Assembly (NCBI RefSeq): GCF_006381105.1
Contig: NZ_VDET01000016.1
Span: 1 to 64,000 of the forward strand
DNA: 64,000 nucleotides
Reading direction: 5' to 3'
From: Flavicella sediminum
GTDB lineage: Bacteria; Bacteroidota; Bacteroidia; Flavobacteriales; Flavobacteriaceae
Shown here: piece by piece, positions 34,302-44,302 of the stretch
Layout: each line of letters opens with the position of its first letter
How positions within the stretch are numbered: the first letter of the stretch is position 1
Notes under the pieces: generated by a model
Database searches by the model: none
Told to the model about the DNA's origin: nothing
Seen by the model: only the letters and a program-made list of their open reading frames with translations
Position numbers and translations under genes: made by a program

Positions 34302-35534
34302 TTAAGTGTTCTGTAATTCAATTACCGTAATCTCAGGCCACATCCCTACTCTACCCGGAAAACCAAGGAAACCAAATCCTTTATTTACATATAAATATTG
34401 TTTGGCTTCTTTGTACAAACCAGACCATCTGGCATATCTAAATTTTGCAGGACTCCATTTAAAACCAGGTATGTCTATTCCAAATTGCATACCGTGTGTA
34501 TGCCCCGCCAATGTTAAGTCGATATGGGTTTTATGTGGAATTGTTTTTAAATCCCAATGTGTTGGGTCATGCGATAATAATATTTTAAAAGCATCATTCT
34601 CTACACCTTGCAGTGCTTTGTCCAAATCTCCTTTTTGCTTAAATCCTTTCCCCCAATTTTCTACACCTAAAACAGTAATTTCATCGGTGCCTTTTTTTAT
34701 TTTTATATGCTCATTTTTAAGCAATTCAAAATTCATTTCTTTATGATACACATCCATCAAATCTGCATTTTCTTTTTTTGCTTCATCTGAGTCCCATCTA
34801 TTATAATCGCTATAATCATGGTTTCCTAAAATAGAATATACTTTGGGCTGAATGGATTTAAAAGTATCAATAAAGGGAAGTACTTCACGAGAATCTCCAT
34901 TAACCAAGTCGCCTGTAAAAAAAACCACATCGGCATTTTGCTCATTGATCAAATCGACCCCTTTTTGCACATCAGAAACACTATCAAAACTTCCGGAATG
35001 AATATCTGAAATTTGCACCAATTTAAAACCATGAAACGCTTTTGGCAAATTTGGAAAATTCAGTACCAGCTTTTTTACTTTATAATTGTATTTCCCTTTG
35101 GTAATTCCATACAACATAGATGCAAACGGAATACTAGCCACTCCCAAACCTAATTTTATGATAAATTTTCTACGTTCGTTAAAATCGGTTGCCGGTGTAT
35201 AGCCCATCATTTTAGAAACCAACTGAAATAGATAATTTACAACTCTAATTACATCATCAAAAACTAAAAAAACAAAAAACAGCAGTTTAAAAATAATAAA
35301 GGAAAAAGCCACTCCTATCCATAAATTTCGAGAAAGTGTTGCATTTAAAGCGCGTTCTTGAAAATATTGAATCATAATATAAAAGCCAATATAGGATACT
35401 ACGGCTAAAATTGCATAACCAACCAATACGGATACTTGAAATTTATTTTTTGCAAATACAGATCGTAAACCAAAAAACAGGTACGTATCTAACACTACTA
35501 AAACACCAATAATAACTAAAAGTCTTGTCAACAT
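34302..35534 (-). CDS. Membrane-anchored metallophosphoesterase
   Basis: This 410-residue protein has about four N-terminal membrane helices (residues 3-125) and a calcineurin-like phosphoesterase domain (about 150-405) with the metal ligands in QISDIHSGSFD, FFTGDLVNGD, ILGNHDYSD, LLSHDPTHWD and LAGHTHGMQFG. This architecture resembles the YkuE/YaeI group, some members of which cleave UDP-2,3-diacylglucosamine or phospholipids, but the substrate cannot be read here. It lies 111 bases downstream of the transglutaminase gene on the same strand with no terminator between. Confidence 0.85.
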   Translation of the reverse strand: MLTRLLVIIGVLVVLDTYLFFGLRSVFAKNKFQVSVLVGYAILAVVSYIGFYIMIQYFQERALNATLSRNLWIGVAFSFIIFKLLFFVFLVFDDVIRVVNYLFQLVSKMMGYTPATDFNERRKFIIKLGLGVASIPFASMLYGITKGKYNYKVKKLVLNFPNLPKAFHGFKLVQISDIHSGSFDSVSDVQKGVDLINEQNADVVFFTGDLVNGDSREVLPFIDTFKSIQPKVYSILGNHDYSDYNRWDSDEAKKENADLMDVYHKEMNFELLKNEHIKIKKGTDEITVLGVENWGKGFKQKGDLDKALQGVENDAFKILLSHDPTHWDLKTIPHKTHIDLTLAGHTHGMQFGIDIPGFKWSPAKFRYARWSGLYKEAKQYLYVNKGFGFLGFPGRVGMWPEITVIELQNT

Positions 35535-35645
35535 AATTTCTAATTCGGGAAAACAAATTAACGCTAAAAAATAGACAGATTTTAAATTCCCTTCATAAAT
35601 AAATACTAATTTTCTTTTTTTTACACAACAAGCGTCATAGCAAAA

Positions 35646-36563
35646 TTATTGTTGCTGTTGTTGCTGTTGCTGACTTACATCTGGGCGGATATCAACAGAT
35701 ACTTTTAAAGTACTTAAACCACTACTATAAAGCACTCCTTTTAAAGGAGCCACATCGTAATAGTCTCGTCCCCAAGCCACAATAATATGTTGATCTTTTG
35801 GAATTTGATTGTTTGTCGGATCAAAATCTACCCAGCCAAACGTTGGAATATATACGGAAAACCATGCGTGTGAAGCATCTGTTCCTATTAATTTTTCTTT
35901 CCCCGGAGGAGGCAAAGTTTCTATATAGCCACTAATATAACGAGCCGGCAAATTTACAGATCTTAAACAAGCAATTGCAATTTGGGCAAAATCTTGACAA
36001 ACACCTTTCTTTTCTTTCATAACTTCAGAAATAGGAGTGGCTACATTTGTCACATTTGGGTTAAATTCAAAATCTTCAAAAATTCGTTGCATCAATTCAA
36101 AACTAGCTTCAAAAACCGATCTATTTGGTTGAAATGATTTTTCTGCATAGGCTTTCACCTCTGCATCAATATTCTTAATCAAAACAGATTCTAGCTGATA
36201 TTGACGCGCATCTAAAACAGCATCTTCCACCCCTTTTAACAAATCTAACGTTTCCGTTAATGTTATTTTTTTAGCCGCTAAATCTGCATCAATATTTGGC
36301 ACCTTACTAAAATCTCTATGTACTTTACTAAGCGCAACAACTTTTAATTCTTTGTGGTGTTTTTGAATTGAAAAGCGCGTAATTGTATTGCCAAAAAAAT
36401 CAGTTCTTTCTGAAAATTCAGCCGGAGTAGGTTGAATTTCTAAATCATAAGTTACCAATTCTTGACCTAAAATATTTTTGGGTTTTAAAATGGCGATATT
36501 ATGACAAAATGTAACCCCTTCCTCATACTTATAAGTAGTATCGTGTATAATTCTGTATAACAT
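35646..36563 (-). CDS. Transglutaminase-like cysteine peptidase-fold protein with polyglutamine tail
   Basis: This 305-residue cytoplasmic protein has the bacterial transglutaminase-like N-terminal domain (1 to about 85) and a transglutaminase/protease core with catalytic triad Cys189 (KKGVCQDFA), His232 (DASHAWFSV) and Asp248 (WVDFDPTNN). It ends in eight glutamines (CAA/CAG codons at 35649-35672), which other members usually lack. Its ATG overlaps the stop of the fused ATP-grasp/alpha-E gene by one base (TAATG), a tight translational coupling. In this gene association the protein is predicted to hydrolyse or transfer amide/peptide bonds of a small product made by the ATP-grasp ligase. Confidence 0.85.
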   Translation of the reverse strand: MLYRIIHDTTYKYEEGVTFCHNIAILKPKNILGQELVTYDLEIQPTPAEFSERTDFFGNTITRFSIQKHHKELKVVALSKVHRDFSKVPNIDADLAAKKITLTETLDLLKGVEDAVLDARQYQLESVLIKNIDAEVKAYAEKSFQPNRSVFEASFELMQRIFEDFEFNPNVTNVATPISEVMKEKKGVCQDFAQIAIACLRSVNLPARYISGYIETLPPPGKEKLIGTDASHAWFSVYIPTFGWVDFDPTNNQIPKDQHIIVAWGRDYYDVAPLKGVLYSSGLSTLKVSVDIRPDVSQQQQQQQQ

Positions 36564-39118
36564 TAACTTCGAATTTTTTGTTTTACCATTTGTGTTTGTT
36601 GGTAGGTATGATCGAAATATGTATTGGAAATTGCCAAACCTGTTTCGTGCAATAAATCACTTAATTTTGATAAAGTAGCATCAAAATTTTCTCTAAAAAT
36701 ATTTTCTTCATTCGTTTTTAACAACAAATCAGGATTTATAGCTTCCATAATTCCACAAACTTCAGCAATTTTTGATTGGCATTCTTCAAAACCATCAGCA
36801 GTTTGAGGAACCGGTAATTGAGACATATCTTTCTGAATTCTATTTAGTTGATAATACAAAGATTTTGCATAAGTTTTATCCAAAATTAATAAATCTACTA
36901 CATTGTCAATACTTAAATAAGACCGATAACTGTATCTATATATATTGAGACTTTCATTGCTATTTAACAAAGCCTCTAAAATTTCATAATTTAATTCATC
37001 TTCATAATTGAAAACAATCATAGAGCGAGCTTTGGCTATATTCATACTAGCCTGTTCCATTTGCAAACCAATAAAATAAAGCAACAAACCTTGGTTTACC
37101 AAAATACTTTCTTCTATCAATCCCATAAAAGCAATCAACCTAGTTATGGTTTTATCCAAAAGCTTAATTAAGTCAATTAATGTGTGGTTTTTATCGCAGT
37201 CGTAGGGTGCCCATAGTTTTTTTATGCTATCAAAAACACGCCACATATCTTTGGACCATAAATTTCTTAAGGTATAATATGAATTATTAAAACTATCCAA
37301 AGTTTGTGCTAGCGACCCAACTCTATTCACATCTAAAACTAAAGATCTTAATTCTTTTAATGGGTTTTTAAGAACTTCCTCACTTCCTTTACCTACAAAA
37401 CCAGGAAATGTAGACGTTAAATTTGTTAGTGCTTTGAATAAATAAACCAGTGTTTCTGATTCTGTTTTTCTAGAATTATAACTTTCGTTATTCATGCTGT
37501 TCAACACAGTTCTTAAATACCTAGAAGTAACCACTGCCCTACCCAAATACCTACCAGACCAAAATAAATTTTCTGCCGTATTACTAGGCAAATCATTCAT
37601 ATCAGAAATTCTTATGTTTTTAGAAACACTCCAAGTATTTTGTTGAATACTATTTTGTTTTTCATCACTAACAATCCAAAAATCTTTACTAATACCTCCA
37701 CGTTGATTAGAAACACGCAGCTCTTTTCTTTCAGAAGCAACACGAACCAATCCACCAGGCATTACGGAATACCCGTCGCCTTTAGCTACGCAAAATGTTC
37801 TACAAACAACTTTCCGAGGCTCTAATTTTCCTTTAATATAATTGGGTGCTGAAGAAAAAGAAATTTTCTCTTGAGCTACAAAACGATAGGGATTTCTTAA
37901 AATCTCTTCTTTTAATTTTTCTATTTCAGTATCATTCAAAAATTCACAAAAATAAAGGCTTTCACGATTCGATTTGTCAATTCTTTTGATCACATATTTT
38001 TTTATATTTTTTAAAACAAAACTTCTTTCTTTATCTTGTCCACACCACCAAGAAGCTATTTGAGGAAGTAGTAATTCTTCATTCAAATAATATTTACAGA
38101 TAGCACTCATAAACGGAATCAAACCTGAGTTTTCAATAATTCCACTACCAACAGGATTAATGACCGTAACATTACTATTTCTAACCACTTCTAACAAACC
38201 TGCTACTCCTAAATAAGAATCTTCTCTTAACTCTAAAGGGTCTACAAACTCGTCATCAACTCGTCTTAAAATAACATCTACTTTTTTTAGTCCATTTAAA
38301 GATTTCATCCAAACACAACCACTCCGAACAATTAAATCGTTTCCTTTTACAAGCGGATAGCCTAATAAAGTAGATAAATAAGCATGCTCAAAATAGGTCT
38401 CATTATGAGGTCCTGGAGTTAAAATGACAATGGTAGGATCTTCAACTCCTTTTGGAGCTGCATCTATTAACATTTGACTAAAGTCGTTAAAAAACTTAGA
38501 CGGCTGTTTAACGTTGATATTTTTAAATAGTTCAGAAGCAATTCTACTTGTTGTAAATCTGTTTTCTAAGGCATAGCCCATTCCTGAAGGTGCCTGAGTT
38601 CTATCATTGACCACCCACATTCTTCCATCTGGACCTCTTGATAATTCCGCAGAATAGATCATCAAGTTCTTAGGTGTGCTGTAAGCTATTTGATCACATT
38701 GTCTTAAAAAACCTCTGTGCTCATAAAATACTTCAGGGGGAACAATTTTATCCTTAATTAATTTTCGTTCTCCATAAACATCCTTCAAAATTAAATCTAA
38801 AAGCTTGGCTCTTTGTTGAATTCCTTTTTCAATAGTATCCCATTCCTTTTCATGTAAAATGAACGGAATGGCATTTAATTGCCAGGGTCTATGCAAACCA
38901 TTAGGGTCATTATATACATTATAAGTAACCCCGTTTTCAACCATCAACCAGTCAATTTCACTTTGAAGCTCTTGAAATACTTCTAATCCTATGGTTTGGA
39001 CATTTTCTAATAACTGTCCCCAGTTGCTATTTATTGCTTTATTCGATTTTAAAAGTTCATCATATCCTTTTAAATCTTCGGAATATTGTTTAAAAATTTT
39101 GTTGGAATCAACACTCAT
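36563..39118 (-). CDS. Circularly permuted ATP-grasp protein fused to alpha-E domain
   Basis: This 851-residue protein joins a circularly permuted ATP-grasp domain (about 75-490) to an alpha-helical alpha-E (DUF403) domain (about 508-840, beginning with NTAENLFWSGRYLGRAVVTSRYLR). Compared with the stand-alone paralogue at 42821-44296, its N-terminal motif is VVNDRTQAPSGMGYALENR instead of VLEDNIRCPSGVSYVVSNR, and the glycine-rich loop SGGYG is replaced by KSNRES (382-387). It may therefore use a different substrate or be a weak ATPase; I recall the DRTQAPSG form in many fused homologues, so it is a subfamily trait rather than decay. It lies between the DUF2126 gene (10-base gap) and the transglutaminase gene (1-base overlap). 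Confidence 0.85.
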   Translation of the reverse strand: MSVDSNKIFKQYSEDLKGYDELLKSNKAINSNWGQLLENVQTIGLEVFQELQSEIDWLMVENGVTYNVYNDPNGLHRPWQLNAIPFILHEKEWDTIEKGIQQRAKLLDLILKDVYGERKLIKDKIVPPEVFYEHRGFLRQCDQIAYSTPKNLMIYSAELSRGPDGRMWVVNDRTQAPSGMGYALENRFTTSRIASELFKNINVKQPSKFFNDFSQMLIDAAPKGVEDPTIVILTPGPHNETYFEHAYLSTLLGYPLVKGNDLIVRSGCVWMKSLNGLKKVDVILRRVDDEFVDPLELREDSYLGVAGLLEVVRNSNVTVINPVGSGIIENSGLIPFMSAICKYYLNEELLLPQIASWWCGQDKERSFVLKNIKKYVIKRIDKSNRESLYFCEFLNDTEIEKLKEEILRNPYRFVAQEKISFSSAPNYIKGKLEPRKVVCRTFCVAKGDGYSVMPGGLVRVASERKELRVSNQRGGISKDFWIVSDEKQNSIQQNTWSVSKNIRISDMNDLPSNTAENLFWSGRYLGRAVVTSRYLRTVLNSMNNESYNSRKTESETLVYLFKALTNLTSTFPGFVGKGSEEVLKNPLKELRSLVLDVNRVGSLAQTLDSFNNSYYTLRNLWSKDMWRVFDSIKKLWAPYDCDKNHTLIDLIKLLDKTITRLIAFMGLIEESILVNQGLLLYFIGLQMEQASMNIAKARSMIVFNYEDELNYEILEALLNSNESLNIYRYSYRSYLSIDNVVDLLILDKTYAKSLYYQLNRIQKDMSQLPVPQTADGFEECQSKIAEVCGIMEAINPDLLLKTNEENIFRENFDATLSKLSDLLHETGLAISNTYFDHTYQQTQMVKQKIRS

Positions 39119-39128
39119 TTTTGCCTTT

Positions 39129-42100
39129 CTATTTTTTACGCAAATCTAAGGTATTTGGAAACTCCGAATCTACTGGAATCGTTTTATATCTAAATTTTCT
39201 TTGACTTTTTTGTTCTTCAATAGTTCTTGTTGGTGCTGCCACCTCACTCGCTGTGATTTCTTCAATAAAATCGACATCTGTTTGCGTTTGTCCAACATCC
39301 CAAAAACGATTGATTCTTCTTGATTCTGCTTCAAAACTATTTACAGGGAAGGTTTCATAAGATCGTCCACCTGGATGTGCCACAAAATATTTACAACCAC
39401 CAATAGATTTCCGATTCCAAGTATCTACAATATCAAAAGCTAAAGGTGTATCTACCCCAATTGTTGGATGCAGTGCCGAATGTGGATCCCAAGCTTTGTA
39501 ACGAACTCCTGCTACAAATTCACCTTTTACACGAGTAGGCTGCAATTGTACTTTTACACCGTTACAAGTAAGTACATATCTTTCGCTCACAAAATTAGAA
39601 ACTTTTACTTGCAAACGCTCCAAAGAAGAATCTACATAACGAGCAGTTCCACCCCCTGTCATTTCTTCACCCAAAACATTCCAAGGCTCAATACCGGCTC
39701 TTAATTCCATATGAATATCACCAATATCTAACATTCCATGCAACGGAAATCTAAATTCAAAGAAAGGATCAAACCAATCTTCTTGAAATTTATAACCTGC
39801 TTTATTTAATTGTTGAACTATATCTCTAACATCTTCTCTTACAAAATGTTCTATTAAAAATTTATCATGCAGCTCTGTTCCCCATCTTACCAAGTTGTGT
39901 TCGTAAGGTTTTTTCCAAAACCATGCGACCAATGCTCTTACCAATAACATTTGAACCAAACTCATTTGTGGATGCGGAGGCATGTCAAAACCACGTAATT
40001 CTAATATTCCCAATCTACCTGTTGAGGAGTCTGGAGAATATAATTTATCGATACAAAATTCTGCTCTGTGTGTATTTCCTGTTAAATCCGTTAATAGATG
40101 TCTAAACAATCGGTCTGTTAACCAAAAAGGAACCTCGCCGTCTTTTGGTATTTGACTAAAGGCTATTTCCAACTCGTATAAGTTTTCCATACGGGCTTCA
40201 TCAATTCTTGGTGCCTGACTTGTAGCTCCGACAAAAGAACCAGAGAATAAATAAGTCAAACCAGGATGATGCTGCCAAAAAGTTAATAAACTACGTAGCA
40301 AACTTGGTTTACGCAACAAGGGACTATCAGAAGGTGAAATTCCACCCAGCGTTACATGGTTTCCACCACCAGTACCCGTGTGTTTCCCATCCAACATAAA
40401 TTTTTCTGTTCCTAGTCTACATTTTTTTGCTTCTTCATAAAGGCTCAGCGTATTTTCAACCAATTCACCCCAATTTTTCATAGGATGAACATTTACTTCA
40501 ATTACACCCGGATCTGGGGTGATTTTCATGGATTCTATTCTATTGTCGTGCGGAGGATTGTATCCTTCTAAAATAACTGGAATCTTTAATTCTTTAGCTG
40601 TCGCTTCAATAGAAGCAATCAAATCTAAAAATGCATCTACAGAATCTAAAGGCGGTAAAAACAAATAGAGTTTTCCGTCTCTAATTTCCGCAGAGATAGC
40701 CGTTTTTACAAAAAACTTGGGTTTATTGGTATCCAATCCGTTTGCGCAAAAATCTTTGTATCGAATATTCACCAATCGTTTAAAACTTGGCAAAGCTTTT
40801 CTTTTTTTGAATAAATCGGGTTCATATACTGGAAAAACCCCATATTCAGGTTTGGCTTGTAATGAACTCAATGGCAATCTTAATCCGACCGGAGAAGTAC
40901 CAGGCATTAAAAACATGTGTTTTCTTCTAAACACCCATTCACTTGTAAACCATTGCTCACCTGATTTATTTAAAGGTAATACATAGCCTACGGTTTTATT
41001 CGTTCCTTGTTCTAGGATTTGAGCCAAGCGCTCTCTAACTAAATCTTCGCTATTTTCTTTTGTTATATCAATATCAACAGGAATATTCCCCTCTTCCCAC
41101 AGCATATAAAATGCATCTTCATAGGTAGGAATAATATGTTCATTGGTCACATTTAAATACTTCGTCAAAGTTTCTAAAAACAACAAATCACTCCTCTCGG
41201 GAACAATTGGGTTTTCAGACAAGCAAGAAAGTAATTTCTCATTAAACCATATTTTTTTTCCGTCTTTTCTCCAGTACAACTGTATTTCCCAACGTGGTAG
41301 TGGCTCACCAGGATACCATTTTCCTTGCGCATGATGTAACATACCTCCTTTAGCAACTTTGTCCAAAAGGCGTTTTGTTAAATCGTCTGCTAATTTTCTT
41401 TTATGAGGTCCATCTGCATCGGTATTCCATTCAGGAGATTCCATATCGTCAATAGAGACAAAAGTAGGTTCTCCTCCCATGGTCAATCGTACATCTCCTT
41501 TTTCTAAATCACGTTCTACTTTGTGGCCTAATTTTTCGATGGCTTTCCACTGATCTTCGGTATATGGTTTGGTTACTCTCGGTGATTCTAAAATTCTTGT
41601 TACAGAATTTTCAAACTCAAATTCCGTTTCACATTTGTCTGTCATTCCTGTTACAGGAGCAGCACTATCATAATGTGGTGTACACGACAAAGGAATATGC
41701 CCCTCACCAGCTAACAAACCAGAGGTTGCATCAAAACCAATCCAACCTGCACCAGGCAAATAAATTTCAGCCCAAGCATGCAAATCTGTAAAATCTTCCG
41801 CAGGTCCAGAAGGCCCATCTAAGGACTCTTCATCGGCTTTTAACTGAACAATATATCCTGAAACAAAACGAGCTCCAAAACCTAAATGCCTTGCCGTTTG
41901 TACAAGTAGCCATGCATAATCTCTACAAGAACCTGTTTTACAAGCCAAACTTTCTTCTGGAGTTTGAACTCCAGGTTCCATTCGGATATTATAACTTAAA
42001 TATTCATAAATTTTTTGATTCAGATCTATTAAAAAATAAATTGTTTTTCTTGGTGAATAATCAATCGTTTTAACAAACTCCTGAATAAGCGTACTTCTAT

Positions 42101-42464
42101 CATTTATTTCTAAATAAGGATGTAGTTCTTTTTTTAATTCTTCAGAATATACAAAGGGATAGTCTTCAGCACTTTCTTCTACAAAAAAATCAAATGGATT
42201 GATTGTTTTTAAATCCGCTATTATTTCTATATCAATAGACAGTTCATTGGTTTTATCAGGAAAAACAACTCGTGCCTGATAATTTCCAAATGGATCTTGT
42301 TGCCAGTTGAAAAAATGATTTTCGGGTAGAATTTTTAAAGAATACGATTCTATTGGAGTTCTACTATGCGGAGCTGGTCTAAGTCTAAATATATGTGGTG
42401 ATAAATTGACAGAACGATCAAATTTATATTTTGTCTTATGAGAAATAACTACTTTTAAAGCCAT
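39129..42464 (-). CDS. Transglutaminase domain fused to DUF2126
   Basis: This 1111-residue protein has a bacterial transglutaminase-like N-terminal domain (1 to about 95), a transglutaminase core with Cys180 (KTGSCRDYAW), His229 (DLHAWAEIY) and Asp245 (WIGFDATSG), then DUF2126 from about residue 300 to the end. DUF2126 shows LTMGGEPTFVSIDDMESPEWN, YWRKDGKKIWFNE, GTGGGNHVTLGG and the THRAEFCIDKLYSP and RGFDMPPHPQMS segments; it has been related to glutamine-synthetase/gamma-glutamylcysteine-ligase-like amidoligases. It is the first gene of the minus-strand trio and lies opposite a second ATP-grasp/alpha-E pair. The product of the pathway is unknown. Confidence 0.88.
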   Translation of the reverse strand: MALKVVISHKTKYKFDRSVNLSPHIFRLRPAPHSRTPIESYSLKILPENHFFNWQQDPFGNYQARVVFPDKTNELSIDIEIIADLKTINPFDFFVEESAEDYPFVYSEELKKELHPYLEINDRSTLIQEFVKTIDYSPRKTIYFLIDLNQKIYEYLSYNIRMEPGVQTPEESLACKTGSCRDYAWLLVQTARHLGFGARFVSGYIVQLKADEESLDGPSGPAEDFTDLHAWAEIYLPGAGWIGFDATSGLLAGEGHIPLSCTPHYDSAAPVTGMTDKCETEFEFENSVTRILESPRVTKPYTEDQWKAIEKLGHKVERDLEKGDVRLTMGGEPTFVSIDDMESPEWNTDADGPHKRKLADDLTKRLLDKVAKGGMLHHAQGKWYPGEPLPRWEIQLYWRKDGKKIWFNEKLLSCLSENPIVPERSDLLFLETLTKYLNVTNEHIIPTYEDAFYMLWEEGNIPVDIDITKENSEDLVRERLAQILEQGTNKTVGYVLPLNKSGEQWFTSEWVFRRKHMFLMPGTSPVGLRLPLSSLQAKPEYGVFPVYEPDLFKKRKALPSFKRLVNIRYKDFCANGLDTNKPKFFVKTAISAEIRDGKLYLFLPPLDSVDAFLDLIASIEATAKELKIPVILEGYNPPHDNRIESMKITPDPGVIEVNVHPMKNWGELVENTLSLYEEAKKCRLGTEKFMLDGKHTGTGGGNHVTLGGISPSDSPLLRKPSLLRSLLTFWQHHPGLTYLFSGSFVGATSQAPRIDEARMENLYELEIAFSQIPKDGEVPFWLTDRLFRHLLTDLTGNTHRAEFCIDKLYSPDSSTGRLGILELRGFDMPPHPQMSLVQMLLVRALVAWFWKKPYEHNLVRWGTELHDKFLIEHFVREDVRDIVQQLNKAGYKFQEDWFDPFFEFRFPLHGMLDIGDIHMELRAGIEPWNVLGEEMTGGGTARYVDSSLERLQVKVSNFVSERYVLTCNGVKVQLQPTRVKGEFVAGVRYKAWDPHSALHPTIGVDTPLAFDIVDTWNRKSIGGCKYFVAHPGGRSYETFPVNSFEAESRRINRFWDVGQTQTDVDFIEEITASEVAAPTRTIEEQKSQRKFRYKTIPVDSEFPNTLDLRKK

Positions 42465-42820
42465 ATGTATATTTTAATTTTCAAACCTTATTTATAAAAA
42501 CCAATTTAGTTTAAATAATTTACTAAATTACTACAATTACTAGGACAAACCGGAAAAGTTTATTTTAAAAAAAATAGGAGATTTGTGAAACACTTTTTTA
42601 TTTCCTAAAAAAATAAACAATACCGAAAAAACAATGCTATTTTTAGACTATTATTGTAATAGCTCTTTTGTGTTTTTTTTAATAAAAGCGCAATTTCTAT
42701 AATTTTAACAATCTAAATATCACAAATAAAGCGTGTAAAAACCTGTTAAAAAACATACTTTAAACTGTAACAATATTCATGAAAATATTTACAATGTTCA
42801 ATACCTTAGCCCTATCCTAA
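42465..42820. other. Divergent intergenic region between the two ATP-grasp operons
   Basis: This 356-base AT-rich gap holds the promoters of both divergent operons. I see no gene, hairpin terminator or exact TAnnTTTG box. Features of note are GTTAAAAAACATACTTTAAACTGTAAC near 42745 on the right, and poly-A/T tracts around 42560-42620. It is a likely site for a shared regulator. Confidence 0.5.
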
Positions 42821-44296
42821 ATGAAACAGATGAGTGATTACAAAAAATTGCCAATATTTTCATCATACGAAGTAAATCCAAAATTCTATGATGAAATATT
42901 TACCCAAAACAAAGAGGTTAGGTCTATTTATGAGACATTATTTAACTTATTTAATGAGTATCAAATTGATGATTTTCAGTTGTTGAATGAAAAAGCAAAA
43001 GCTTCCTTTTTAAATCAGGGAATAACTTTCCAGGTTTATGGACAAAAAGAAGTTAAAGAACAGGTATTTCCTTTCGATTTGTTTCCTAGAATTATATCTG
43101 CAAAAGAATGGAGTCATATTGAATCTGGTGCATTGCAAAGAAGTAAGGCTTTGAATTTATTCTTAAAAGATTTGTATTCAAAAAAACAAATTATAAAAGA
43201 TGGTATTGTTCCATTGGACATGATTGTTTCTTCTGAAAATTACTTAGAACAAATGAATGGTTTGAAAGTTCCAGGTGGCATTTACAACCACATCTCGGGA
43301 ACAGATTTAATCAAACATTCAGATGGAGAATATTATGTTTTAGAAGACAATATCAGATGTCCATCTGGGGTAAGTTATGTTGTCAGCAACAGAGCTTCCT
43401 TAAAACGAAATTTATTTGGTGCCTTCAACCATTACCCAGCTTATGCTGTAGACAATTATGCTGAGAATTTATTGGCCATGATGCAGTCTGTTAAACCTTT
43501 GGGAGTAGACAACCCTACTTGTGTTGTCATTACACCTGGAATTTACAATTCTGCTTATTATGAACATTCCTATTTGGCAAAAGCAATGGGAATTGAATTG
43601 GTAGAAGGAAGAGATCTTTTTATTGAGAAAGATTTTGTGTACATGAAAACTATTTACGGCCCACAAAAAGTAGACGTTATTTATAGAAGAATTGATGATG
43701 CTTTTATTGATCCATTGGTTTTTAATCCGGACAGTTTACTAGGGGTTCCTGGTTTATTTAAGGCGTATAAAAAAGGAAATGTTTGCTTGGTAAATGCACC
43801 AGGTACAGGTGTTGCAGATGACAAGGCGATATATACCTTCATGCCAAAAATCATAAAATACTATTTGGATGAAGATCCTATTTTAAACAATGTACATACT
43901 TATCACTGTAACAACCCTAAAGAGTTAGAGTATGTGCTAAATAATATAGATAAATTAGTGATTAAACCTGTTGATGAGTCTGGTGGTTACGGAATTTCAA
44001 TTGGAAGTAAATTGACAAAAGAAGAAATAGAAGCCGTTAAAAAAGTCATTAAGGCAAGTCCTAGAAAATATATTGCACAGCCAATCATGTCCTTATCTAC
44101 CCACGCAACTTATATAGATGAAGTGGAAGCTTTTGAACCTAGACATGTAGATTTAAGAACTTTTACTTTGTTAGGAAAAAACACTGAATTTGTATTAAAA
44201 GGAGGCTTGACAAGGGTAGCATTAAAAAGAGGAAATTTAATCGTGAATTCATCGCAAGGAGGTGGGTCAAAAGATACTTGGGTATTAAAAAAATAA
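42821..44296 (+). CDS. Stand-alone circularly permuted ATP-grasp ligase
   Basis: This 491-residue protein is a single circularly permuted ATP-grasp domain (DUF404/DUF407 type). It retains the expected ATP and metal features: VLEDNIRCPSGVSYVVSNR (173-191), VVITPGIYNSAYYEHSYLAK, VDVIYRRIDDAFIDP, VNAPGTGVADDKAIYTFMP, the nucleotide lysine in LVIKPVDESGGYGISIG (379-395) and the end YIDEVEAFEPRHVDLRTF. Such enzymes are expected to form an amide (COOH-NH2 ligase) bond using ATP. It is followed after 6 bases by an alpha-E gene. The chosen ATG at 42821 is the first; a second ATG three codons later is also possible. The acceptor and amino substrates are unknown. Confidence 0.88.
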   Translation: MKQMSDYKKLPIFSSYEVNPKFYDEIFTQNKEVRSIYETLFNLFNEYQIDDFQLLNEKAKASFLNQGITFQVYGQKEVKEQVFPFDLFPRIISAKEWSHIESGALQRSKALNLFLKDLYSKKQIIKDGIVPLDMIVSSENYLEQMNGLKVPGGIYNHISGTDLIKHSDGEYYVLEDNIRCPSGVSYVVSNRASLKRNLFGAFNHYPAYAVDNYAENLLAMMQSVKPLGVDNPTCVVITPGIYNSAYYEHSYLAKAMGIELVEGRDLFIEKDFVYMKTIYGPQKVDVIYRRIDDAFIDPLVFNPDSLLGVPGLFKAYKKGNVCLVNAPGTGVADDKAIYTFMPKIIKYYLDEDPILNNVHTYHCNNPKELEYVLNNIDKLVIKPVDESGGYGISIGSKLTKEEIEAVKKVIKASPRKYIAQPIMSLSTHATYIDEVEAFEPRHVDLRTFTLLGKNTEFVLKGGLTRVALKRGNLIVNSSQGGGSKDTWVLKK

Positions 44297-44302
44297 AAAA
44301 CT

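Noticed and set aside
35649-35672. CAA/CAG tract as a phase-variable repeat
   Set aside because: The unit is three bases, so length changes would keep the frame, and it lies at the very end of the gene; it is not a contingency locus switching the protein off.
40381-41800. Plus-strand frames opposite the DUF2126 gene
   Set aside because: All are short, low-complexity shadows of the strongly supported 1111-residue protein on the minus strand.
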